A stretch of 64,000 nt of DNA from Benincasa hispida. Its lineage: Eukaryota > Streptophyta > Magnoliopsida > Cucurbitales > Cucurbitaceae. The DNA lies in NCBI RefSeq assembly GCF_009727055.1, contig NC_052350.1, forward strand, positions 23,685,233-23,749,232, written 5' to 3'. Made by a program: the position numbers and the translations under genes. Below are positions 53,990-64,000 of this stretch, in pieces; positions within the stretch are counted from its first letter, which is position 1, and each line of letters begins with the position of its first letter. A model generated the notes under the pieces. The model had not been told where the DNA came from, made no database searches, and saw only the letters and a program-made list of their open reading frames with translations.

Positions 53990-54118
53990 ATATTTATAAA
54001 ATATAATAAAATTTTAAAATTTATAGACGTTGATAGACACTGATATTGATAGTCTATCAGTGTCTATCAACGTCTGTCATTGATAATTCTAAAATTTTGC
54101 TATATCTTATAAATATTT
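53990..54118. mobile_element. Hairpin MITE (~129 bp)
   Basis: A perfect 21-base inverted repeat (54,025-54,045 and 54,055-54,075; core GACGTTGATAGACACTGAT) with a 9-base loop extends outward, with few mismatches, to AAAATATTTATAA and its complement. The whole segment is one long hairpin. Confidence 0.8.
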
Positions 54119-55559
54119 TCAATAATTTTACCATTCGAAATAATTTTCTTATATTTATTCACATATAATGTATTTGTACAAATACGTTGTTTTTACCTGT
54201 TTTTCACCTTCAAACGGTATTTATTTATTTTTGTATACTTGACTAACTTCATGAAATTAATGATTTCAATTGATTTATTTCTACTAAATCTTCCTTTGTT
54301 TTTTTTTTATTTTGAATTATTGTATTAGATTTTGATTCCTTTTATTTAGGGCAAATTCGAGTTTTTGGATTATATTTGTGATAATATTCTTTAAATTTTC
54401 ATTTTAAAATTAGACATTTGTCTAGTCATCCAAAAAAATTGAAATAAAAGAAAAATAAATCATTTCACGTTAAGGTTTTATATACATTTTTCCTTGCTTG
54501 GTGTGTTGCTCTCTACTCTTAAAATATTTATTTTGAATTTTACTTTCAATATTTTGTTAATTTAGTCTATATACTTTATTTTGGTCTATGCATGTTTAAA
54601 AAGTAACATTTAGAAACTCATTTTTTTAATCAAAATTTTAACAAAACACTTTAATCACTAAAATTTGTTAAGATGTAATCTTCTCAAAGAAATTTGGTTG
54701 AGACGTAGATATAAATTTATGTTGAAGAGTTTTCTTTTTTAAAAAAAAAATGTATTAAAGAGTTTGTACTATTGATATATTGATTAATACTCCGTTTGGT
54801 GTTAGGATTTGCACAAAAATATTTCAAATTCAAGAATTTTAAATTAAGGAATTGATTTAAATTCTTATTTACAATTGAACTTAAATTTATTTGAAATCAC
54901 TTAAATTAAAACTTATTGTTTGCTTATTCGTGATAAATAAAAAGAAAGTATAATATTTTAAGAGGTTAGATTTCCCCATCTCACATATGTAATCTAATAT
55001 CTTTGGAAAAAAATCAACTTAACTCGCAAATATTATCATAATTATCATAAGAAAAAATATATATATCTTACATGTAATGATTTTAAATTACTAGATTTAA
55101 GAGATGAAAATGAATTGAAAACCTCGAATATGTTTGAAAATAAATAGATTTTAATGAAATTTAAATCAGTACGTCGGTGAAAATATTAAGTTTTAAAGAA
55201 AAAATGGCTTGTTTGAGACTCCACATTGCTTAGTTTAGGAAGCAGAATCTTCTTCTTATATTCCCACCCTGAGTTGTAGGTTTGGGCCCCAAGGGATACC
55301 CATATTTTGGAAGGGATGTGAAGATAGGCAAATGTGGGTTATGGTAGACATCCCACACGCGTCGTCGTCCGTCTAGTCGGCCGGTGAGGTGAGTTTGATT
55401 ATTTTTTTATTAAGAAATAATTATTATTTTAATTTTCTATTTTATTTTTTATAAAATAAATAAAAGAAAAAGGTATCAGTCATTCTAGTCTTCCACCCAT
55501 GTCGTCGTTCCAGTCTTCCACCCACGTCTTACGTGCACGTTCATAGTCTCTCTCTGTTT
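54119..55559. other. AT-rich intergenic sequence
   Basis: No recognisable gene or element up to about 55,210. From 55,210 to 55,560 the base composition rises in GC and may be the remnant of the 5' part of the Copia element that follows, but no primer site was found. Confidence 0.5.
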
Positions 55560-56673
55560 CTTCTAATTTCTTCACTTTTCGCTTTGGTTTTTTGAAAGGG
55601 TGTGAGTTTTTCGGTCGAGTATAGTGCAGCTCCGATCGATACATTTTTTTACATTATGGGTTGTTTTATCCTGGGAACGACGTGACAATTTTGTAGTACT
55701 GTCTGCACAGTTAAGCAAAACTGCAAAACATCTTAAAGAGAGTGAGATCCACAACTCAGCCTATAATAAGTTTCTATTTTACAGGTTCCATTTTCTGACT
55801 ACTATCGTTCGTGATCATTCATTGCTGTCATTTTTTATCCATCAGAGGGTAGTGGTTTCAACAATTTTAGTTTCATCTGCCATAGTTGCGATGGCCCTTA
55901 CAAATTAGAACAACATTATGGCATCTGACCTTAACTGTCCATTTCGGTTCGAAGGAGCGAACTTCAAACGGTGAAGCAGAAGATGTTGTTTTTCCTCATA
56001 GTCAAAAAAGTTGCCGATATTTGTACTACGGAGAAACCAATTGTTCGGAAAGAAGATTCGACTGAACAACAAATAAAAAAAGCTATTGACTGGGAAGAAA
56101 AAGATTTTTTGTGTAAAAAATTCATACGAAATGGTTTGACTGATGATCTATATGATTACTACAGCACAATAAAGACAGCAAAGGAAGTTTGGGACACCCT
56201 ACAGAAGAAGTATGATATCGAGGAGGTCGGGTCAACAAAGTATGTCGTCAGCCGTTATCTTAGTTTTTAGATGACGGATGAAAAATCTGTGGAGGCCAAA
56301 TCTCATAAACTACGAAAGATAGCCCATGAAATAATAAGTGAAGGTATGTCTCTAAACGAGCTATTCTAAGTTGTCGTTATTATTGATAAGTTGCCTCCTT
56401 TGTGGAAGGATTTCAAGAACACCTTGAGGCATAAAACCAAGGAGTTTTCCTTGGAGAGTTTGATCACCCGACTGAGGAATAAGGAAGAAGCCCGGAAGCA
56501 AAACCAGAGGGAGGAGGTGAACATTATTCATGGGAAATTCACCTCTGACCAAAAGTCCAAGAGAACCAAGAGGAAATGTTAGAACCGTGGTTCCAACAAC
56601 TAGAACAATCAGAAGAAGCATAAACTCCCTCGAGAGAAACGATACAATTTCTTTGCTTTAACTGTAATAAACC
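55560..56673 (+). pseudogene. Tnt1/Tork-like Copia gag, interrupted
   Basis: After a leader, the frame at 55,971-56,270 reads KQKMLFFLIVKKVADICTTE and WEEKDFLCKKFIRNGL, then DDLYDYYSTIKTAKEVWDTL. A stop follows, then KSVEAKSHKLRKIAHEII, another stop, and [20 protein letters not shown] to [16 protein letters not shown] at 56,391-56,582. This is the UBN2-type gag of Copia elements related to Tnt1. The zinc knuckle begins CFNCNKP at 56,654 and is cut right after the Pro by the LTR at 56,674. It is not the gag family of the elements at 1-18.5 kb. Dead through stops, frameshift and insertion. Confidence 0.8.
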
Positions 56674-57209
56674 TGTGAATGGACTGAAATTCCCCTACAG
56701 AAGAAGCAATTGAATGCATAGGTCTCTAAACTTCGTTTTACAAAACAGAAAAATACAGAGAGATGGAAACGATGAACAATATTAACTTAAGCATATCATA
56801 TGCTACGTTAATCAAAAAGAGAAGAAAGAAATAAAGAGAATCACATACCCTTGAAGACCAATTCTTCGCGTTCCTCTCCAATTCGAGTCGTTTTCTCCTG
56901 ATCTCACGAACACCACCATAGGGTCTTCCCTGTTATTCTCAGGGATGAGAATCGTGTGGAAGTGTGGGCTTGGACTTAAAATTGGCATGAGGGAGAAGAA
57001 GAGAATTAAGAGAAATTTTCTTCTCTGTAAAAACTCATCTGTATAACACATAGAGCCAGAAAAATCAGAGAGAGAACAAGAGAGAATGGTTCTCTCCCTC
57101 TCACTCAGTTTGTTACGTGAGATCTTGAGAAACAAATGGGTGAGGGAGTTACAACTCTCTCCCCTTTAATTTTATTGAACTCAAATTCAAAATTTTGAAT
57201 TTAATATAT

Positions 57210-57214
57210 ATACA
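57210..57214. other. Target site duplication ATACA, left copy
   Basis: Matches 59,193-59,197 exactly, on the two sides of the solo LTR. Confidence 0.85.
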
Positions 57215-59192
57215 TGAAGGAAATTTTCGGAAAAGATCTTTTGAGCAGAAGTAAAGATCGTCCCAAATTCTATTTTTATTGAATATAAAGTTTTACAGTA
57301 AAACAACACAAGATATGCATTTTCTTAAAGTTACAACATGTTATAAAACAAATACAAAGGGTTTTAGAAACCCTTACCTTTAAAAAACTCTTTCTTCAAG
57401 AAATCCCTCATACAAGCTACGAACACTACTCCTTCCTCAAGATCTCCTTCTTCATGCACGGATACCACCACTCGAGGACCTTCTTATTCTCTTTGGGATT
57501 AAAGGATTCAAACAAAAGTTGTGGGCTTTGCTTGAATCATTGGAAGAGGGAAGGATGTGGAGAGGAGGAGAGGAAAGAGAAGATCTTTTCTTCTCTGTGA
57601 GTTTTTTTCCTTAAAGAGAACACTTCTTCTCTGAGAGAATTAAGCAAGAAGATGATTATTCAACTTCTTGAATCCCACGTAAGTTAACTTGAGAGAATGG
57701 GAGGAGGAGTTATAACTCCTTCCCTTTTTATTAATTTCAATTAAATTAATAAAATAGAATATATATAATGACTACTTTATTATATATATACACTATATGT
57801 TATACCAAATATAACATATAGCCTATAGTTTTATATTGCATCTACCATAAACTCTATATTTTGTTCTCTCTCAACTATACATGGCATTTAATATAAATTA
57901 CATTTATATTAAATCCACTCATATGAATCTCATCCATATAAATGATATTTGAATCATTTCCAAATATTTAATTCCTCTCCATATAAACCATATTTATATT
58001 TAATTTAATTACATGAATCTCATTCATATAATTAGTATTTGAATCATATTCAAATTCCTCTCATTTATAACGTATCATGTACATTATAATTAATTATATC
58101 ATATATAGTTAATTCCCTCAATTAATTTGAACGCTTCAAATTAATCCAAGATTAAATCCCTGTTGAGCTACAAAGGGGATCTTATGGACCTGTAGATTGA
58201 AGCTCCAACGGTACTCGGATAATTAATTAAACTCTTTAATTAAATTACCTAACATTTGTTAACTGTCGGTCACTCCACTAAAAACCGACAGTTGCACTCT
58301 TTGCACTACAAATAAATTTCTATGTCCATTAGATATAACCAATCAATAGTGCGATGACTCTTCAAAAATCGCTCGTACGTACAGCTGGGCCAAAATACCA
58401 TTTTGCCCCTGTAGTTACATCTAACTCCTTAAGTACCACTGATTTCTCTAATGAACAATAAGGTCATAGTCCTACTATGACTAAGTCCCTCTTAGGTCAG
58501 GAGAGGGTGTGGCCACTATATTCAAGACTCGGAATCAACCCTTAAGGGAGCAATTTATCTATTTGCCCCTGCATCGGGGAGGAAGTGAATTCCGTCTTAT
58601 ATAGCTGTGTTCCCAACTCCCCAGTCAGACGAATCTCTAAAGTGGTAGTCTTGTTGAGTTAGCAATCTGCCCACTCTCACTCATACAAATCAAAGGACCG
58701 CCTTCATAAGCAGGAGTTCACAACTCACTCAAGATTCAGGTCATGTCACCTATGGTCATCCTAGTGAAATGTAAGTCTCTATTATTAATGGCGTTATATA
58801 AAGAGGCTAATCATTTTGTGGTCCGGTCTTATACAAACTCTTTGTATAGGATACCCCTGCTCACATGTCTCCACGTGAATGATCAGGATCATATCATTTG
58901 TAGCATTTTATAACACTCGTAACACCTACAAAGCGGGTCGTATTCGTAGTGTCACCAGGATAAGGTACCCATCTTTATCCATCTACTACAAACCGTATAG
59001 GTTATTATTTAAACAAGATTCACTTGTATGTCTCTATATACTTGTTTAAATTACATGAAATAACCTCAGATCTTAGTTTATTTGATTGAATATATACTTA
59101 TAAAATAACACTTATTTTATTAACAATAATATGTTTATACAAAGTTTACAAACTACGAGATTACAAGGAGATTGAGAACACCATTCCAAACA
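57215..59192 (-). repeat. Solo Copia LTR (1,978 bp)
   Basis: In its own sense it begins TGTTTGGAATGGTGTTC and ends TTTCCTTCA. It is bordered by perfect ATACA duplications, and the surrounding LTR resumes on the far side. Conserved family body at 58,150-59,050. No internal region: the expected product of recombination between the two LTRs of a full element. Confidence 0.88.
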
Positions 59193-59197
59193 ATACA
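59193..59197. other. Target site duplication ATACA, right copy
   Basis: Identical to 57,210-57,214. Confidence 0.85.
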
Positions 59198-59279
59198 AAC
59201 TATATGTTATATCACATATAACATATATAACCTATAATTAATATTATATCACATATAGCATAAACCATTGGTTATTATT

Positions 59280-59650
59280 CTCTCAAATAACCTAAGGTAT
59301 TAGTATGAATCACATTCATGTTAATTTTAACCTATAGTTTTTATATGAATCACATTCATATAAATAATAACTGAATTATATTCAAATTATAATACATCTC
59401 AATAAAATATATAAATTTAATATAAATCATATTCATATTAATTTTAACATATAGTTCCTATATGAATCATATTCATATAGTTAATATTTGAATCATATTC
59501 AAACATTTATTTCTCTCATAAAACTATATAAATTTAATATGAATCATATTTACGTTAAATTTTAACATATAGTTTTTACATAAATCATATTCATATAATT
59601 AATATTTGAATCATATTCAAATATTTTATTTCTCTCATAAAAATGTATCA
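59280..59650 (-). repeat. Tandem ~118-bp-type repeats in LTR
   Basis: Words such as TTTGAATCATATTCAAA, ATATGAATCATATTCATAT and TCTCTCATAAAAC recur about every 110-125 bases. Same unit, reversed, as at 19,880-20,233. Confidence 0.75.
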
Positions 59651-60752
59651 ACATACTTTATATTATATAATGTATCAATATACATTATTTAATTCTATCT
59701 TATCCAATTAATTCCCTCTAATTAATTTGAACAATTCAAATCACATCAAAATTAGTTTGATTACCATCAGTCTTCATTGAGTTAATGAGAGGACCTTATG
59801 GACCTATAGATTGAAACTTCAATAATATGAGATTGATTTATTAAACTCTTTTAATCAAATTAATAAACATGCATTAACTGTAGGTCACTCCATTAAAGAT
59901 CAACAACTGAACTCTTTACACTATAGATATACTTATGTGCCATTGGATATAACCAATCAATAGTGTGTCAACCCTTCACAAATTGCTCGTAAGTATAATT
60001 GGGTCAAATTACCATTTTACCCCTATAGTTACATCTAACTCCTTAAGTATCACGGATCCCTCTAATGAACAATTAGTCATAGTCCAACTATGATCGAACC
60101 CTTCTCGGGCCAGGAGAGGGTGAGACGCCTCATTATTCAAGTCGCGAAATCAGCCCTTAAGGGAGCAGTTTATCTTTTTACTCTAACTGTAGGGAAAGAG
60201 CAAATTCCTTCTTATGTAGCTGTGTTCCCAACTCCTCAGTCAGACAAATCCTCAAAATGGTAAGCTTATTGAGTCGACGAATCTGGCCACTCTCACCCAT
60301 TCAAATCAAATGATCGCCCTCATAGGCAAGAGTTCAAGACTCACTCAGGATTAAGGTCAAGTCACCTATGGTCATCTTGGTGAAATGTAAGTCTTTTATA
60401 ACAACGACGTTATAAATAGAGACTTAACATTTTGTAGTCTGGTCTTTATACAAACTTTTTTGTATAAAACCCCCACTCACATGTCCCCACAAGAATGATC
60501 AGGATCAGGTCATTTGTAGTACTTTACAATAATTGTAACAACTACAAAGTGGGTCGTATCAGTAGTGTTACCATGATAAGGCACTCAACCTTATCCATAT
60601 ACTACAAACCATTTAGGTTATCACTTAAACATGATCCACTTGTATGTCTCCACATACATGTTTAAGTTACATTAAATAATCTTAGATCTTAGGTTAATGG
60701 ATTATTGCACAAGTAATGTAAAATTAATTAACCATCGATTCAACTAACATAA

Positions 60753-62600
60753 TGTTGGGTTATATGTCCTAAAACTCGCAGTTTGTAATCTTTGAACATG
60801 TTATATTTTGCAATAAAGTTATTATTGAGGTTTATTCAATAAAGTTGTTACTGAACATGTATATTGCACTTGTAAATAGCCTAAATCCAATAAACTAACG
60901 AACCCCTGGCTATAGCATGAATACTTGAACTTTATGTAGAGACATAAAAATGAATCAAGTTTGAGTATATAGTCAGAACGGTCTATAAGTATAAGGATAA
61001 GGGTTGGGTACCTTATCTTGGGCACACTATGGATGCAGCGCACTTTGTATATGATACAAATGAGGTGATCCCAAAATTGTTCATGTGTAGACATACGAGT
61101 GCAGACATCCTATGCAAAAGTTGTTTGCATAAGACCAGACCACGAAATAGTCACTTTTCTTTATAACATCGTTTACTGTTAAAACTGACTATTTCAATTC
61201 GATGACCTAAGATAACTTGATCTCAATCCTGAGCTAACTATGAACTCCTGTTTATTTGTAATTATCCTTTAATCTGCATGAGTGACAGTGGTTCATCATC
61301 GCCACTCAATAAGCCTCCCATTTTAGGGGTAAGACCGGGTAGATAGCTGAAGACATAGTCCTGCAAGATGGAATTCACTCCTACCTGACTTCAGGGATAG
61401 TAGATAGGTTGTTCCCTAAGTGTTGAATCCTAGTCTTGAACAAGAGGCCCCACCCTCTCTATGACTGAGAGGGACTCGGTTTATTGGTAGGATCATAAAC
61501 CAATTATTCATCAGTGGATTAGTGGAGACTTAAGAAGTAAGATGTATTACAGGGGTAAAACGATAATTTTGACCCGACTGTAAATACGAACATCCTATGA
61601 AGAGTTGACTTACTGATTATGGTTAAATCAAGTGCACAGAAGTATATCTACAATGAGGATAGTGCAGCTACTGGGCTTTAGTGGAATGTCCCGGTAGTTA
61701 ACGAATGTTAGTTAATTTGGTTAAAAGAGTTTACCGACTAATCTCGAATCATTGGAGTTCATGATCTATAGATCCATTAAGTCCCTCTACAAGCTCATAA
61801 ATGGTTTAAATCTTCGAATATTGTGTTGAAAGAATTTGAAATTTTAAATTAGGATTAGGATTTGGATTATTATATTTGATATAATTAACGTTTAATTATT
61901 GAATTAAACAAATTTGGAGATTCATAAATATTTAAATTTGATTTAAATATTATATGAATAAGGATTCATTTTATGGAATAGGCATTTTATTAATTTAATA
62001 TTGGATAGTAAAATAAATAAATTAAATTTATTTACTTATTTAAATAAAATTAACTAATATTAATTTTATTTTTAAATTGAAATTTCGATTTTACGTAAAA
62101 ATCATTTTAACAATTAAAAGTTAGAGAAAGTGAGAAAATCCAACTTTTCCCACTTTCAATTTTTAATTATTTTATTAAAACACCTATAATTCCACTATTT
62201 GACTAGGTGTCATTTTGTGGTTATTTTATTTTGCATGATCTCATTATATAAATTGTTAATTTTAATTTATTTTTGGGATTTTTCATGCAAAATTGAAAAT
62301 TTGAAAGAAATTGTTCTTTCTTAAAAAAAAAAAACTCTCTAACTCCATTTCTCCCTTCCATCCTCTCAATTTGGGTTCCACGACTCAATCTAAGGCCCAG
62401 AGTATAGGGGATAAGCTCTTGTGGTTGTCTACATCAAGGATACTTAAAGTATTTTGCAAAGGATTGGAGCTATCTAAGGATTTTTCAAAGGTTATGCCCT
62501 GAAACCCTAACTAGGTTTATTATGTATTTGCATGCTTATTTCATGAAATTAGAGATCATCTAGGATAAACACATGGATTTCCCTAAATCCAATATGAAAT
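60753..62600 (+). repeat. Copia LTR, plus orientation
   Basis: Starts TGTTGGGTTATATGTCC. Conserved family body at 60,900-61,790, then AT-rich U3/R sequence. The end is not clear (about 62,500-62,600). Closest in the window to 21,161-22,960 and 29,430-31,291. The 63-codon frame at 62,311-62,502 lies inside and is unsupported. Confidence 0.65.
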
Positions 62601-62760
62601 AGTATAACTCGTAAAAAAATAAAATCTTAAACTTATACAATGAAGTTTCATTATTCGTAAGTTTTTAATTTTCAACACTCAATGGCTATACCATTGAATT
62701 CCCTGATTAAACCAACCAATTGTATATTAAATGTTAACGAAGTCTCATGTAAAATTGATA
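62601..62760. other. Unassigned AT-rich sequence
   Basis: No gene or clear repeat recognised. Confidence 0.4.
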
Positions 62761-63060
62761 TCCCCTCAACATTTGAGGTGTCTTAGGAAACATTTTCCTT
62801 AGATATATCAACGTTATTGTAGATTGGTATATTACCATTCCATCTTTAACAATCACATCGAACATTAAAAACTACTTTGTAAATGTAAGATGCATGAGAC
62901 AAATTAAACAACGTGTCCTAAACATCTGTATGTGGACTTGTAATATAGAAAATCACTTCAAATCAACTATTTGAAATTGGTTGAATAACCAAAACTTGTA
63001 TATTGATTTTTACTTCATTCATAATGAGAAAATATCAATATAGAACAGATAAATATCCAC
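62761..63060 (-). pseudogene. Copia reverse transcriptase relic
   Basis: On the minus strand it recalls the segment at 6,930-7,170: a CPKTPQEVE-like stretch at about 62,766-62,800, a cognate of the SYIDKLL segment near 62,880, and the QFQMTDLGE-like part near 62,970. Heavily mutated, with stops in all frames; an old insertion. Confidence 0.6.
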
Positions 63061-63239
63061 ATTTCATTTTCTTGTTTGTACAAGAATATTGTCATCGCTT
63101 AAAGTCACTGATTATGATACAATATCAAAAAATTTCTTGAAATTGTATAGCTGTTTTTAACTCTTTTTCATAAAAGAAGCTATCCATGTTTATACATCTC
63201 ATATGTAATGAATGCACTAAGACTCTATTGTAGAAACTG
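63061..63239. other. Unassigned sequence, possibly further decayed pol
   Basis: May continue the antisense relic, but no residue pattern is strong enough to name. Confidence 0.3.
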
Positions 63240-63420
63240 TGTGGTTGATGTCTTAAATCTCATAGAGTTCTATAGTTTGTAATTGTAATGTACAAACATT
63301 TTATTTATGTAATAAAATATGTGATGTTTTATTTCAAAATTTGTTGCATTAACCACAAACCAATAAACTAACATCCAAGGATATCTTGTAGCTTAAACAT
63401 GCATGTAGAGACATTAATAA
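63240..63420 (+). repeat. 5' end of a Copia LTR, truncated
   Basis: TGTGGTTGATGTCTTAAATC and the following 180 bases align with 16,837-17,010, including CCAATAAACTAACATCCAAGG, then stop abruptly at a junction with unrelated sequence. Confidence 0.65.
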
Positions 63421-64000
63421 CGGGCAGAAATGCACGATATCATAGTGCTAAATTATTAAACAATGCTACCTTGCGCTGATAGAACATGTTAAATTACGTC
63501 CATTAAGCATCAATTTCATAATATTGCAGCTGCATACGTTCATCGTATTAGAACAGTTGATTTTTTTATTTTTGTGTAGAAAATGCGTTGACACAAGGCA
63601 AGAATTGCAATCATAGGAAATCATTGATCGAGCGCAACTTCACCGCAAGACTTTGCGATGATCGTGCTCGCAAACATTCGCCCGAAAGGATTGCCGTAAC
63701 TTGGTCAGCGCAATATGGTGGGCACATCTGGGTGAAAGGCTAATTAATCGCGATGGGACAAAAAGCTGATGACAGTCGAATCCGAATTAAGTTGACAGCC
63801 GATAACGATCACAAGTACATTCAGCTTTTCGGTGACAAATATTCGGCGCATCAGTCAGGAATTAAAGCTGTCCCATCTGTACAATCATGAGAGAGAAGCT
63901 GACTTTCACCCTGGATGTTCTATAAATACCAGAGGCATCCTTCAGAAAAGGAGTTCACCATTCTTTAGTTCGAAGTTTCATAGGCCCATGTTCATAGTTT
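63421..64000 (+). repeat. Unknown LTR-like sequence with TATA box, runs off the window
   Basis: GC-richer than its surroundings, with many GCG/CGC words (63,590-63,740). TATAAATA at 63,921-63,928 is followed about 30 bases on by a leader-like stretch. It resembles the U3/R part of a gypsy-type LTR, but neither terminal repeat nor coding region is in the window. It could also be a plant promoter. No protein seen. Confidence 0.35.

Larger units (their letters stand above)
56674..60749 (-). repeat. Copia LTR, interrupted by a solo LTR
   Basis: The left edge TGTGAATGGACTG is, in its own sense, a family end, close to the CTTCTGTGGGAATTC of other copies. Conserved family body at about 59,720-60,680. 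The solo LTR at 57,215-59,192 splits it. The right edge may be AACTAACA at 60,749 (TGTTAGTTGAATCG in its own sense), but the expected duplication of AAACC is not seen there, so this end is uncertain. Confidence 0.6.

Overview
The window is nuclear DNA of a dicot plant. The evidence is split GT-AG introns, Ty1-copia and Ty3-gypsy LTR retrotransposons primed by plant-type tRNA sites, LINE-1 tails, MITEs, and two housekeeping plant genes. The style of the LTR families and LINE tails recalls Cucurbitaceae, but that is an impression from memory and was not tested.

Layout. Positions 1-25.2 kb are nested retrotransposons. A plus-strand Copia element (5' LTR cut by the window start, 3' LTR ending near 18,478) is split by a minus-strand Copia relative at 4,569-14,206 with a perfect GAGAT target duplication. 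Downstream are a rearranged LTR, a solo-type LTR, a gypsy gag scrap and an unclassified element. At 25.25-35.34 kb a ~77-bp satellite array is cut by a 9.1-kb Athila/Tat-like element (25,758-34,897; tRNA-Asp primer site; CTAG duplication), which itself holds a solo Copia LTR. At 35.3-39.6 kb there are degenerate AT-rich repeats, an LTR-like promoter module, a ~29-bp minisatellite and a noisy three-fold ~0.85-0.9 kb tandem repeat that may be an assembly artefact.

The gene island is 39.9-52.7 kb. It holds two intact minus-strand genes: a six-coding-exon RING-CH (MARCH-type) membrane E3 ubiquitin ligase of 305 residues (39,989-42,802), and RPT6, an AAA-ATPase subunit of the 26S proteasome, in nine exons encoding 418 residues (45,321-52,508). 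Both belong to the ubiquitin-proteasome pathway, but nothing in the sequence shows that their adjacency is functional. Both have TGGGCC-type boxes upstream, and both carry a sense-oriented LINE-1 3' tail in an intron. MITE-like inverted-repeat elements sit between and inside them.

From 55.3 kb to the end the window returns to retrotransposon wreckage: a Copia gag cut inside its zinc knuckle by an LTR, a solo LTR with a perfect ATACA duplication nested in that LTR, two LTRs meeting head to head near 60,750, an antisense reverse-transcriptase relic, and the start of another LTR-like sequence with a TATA box.

There is no rRNA, tRNA, CRISPR or operon structure. No clearly new functional system was found. 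The most unusual items are the Athila/Tat-like element in its satellite, the Copia family with its long conserved leader and clustered short motifs, and the noisy triplication.
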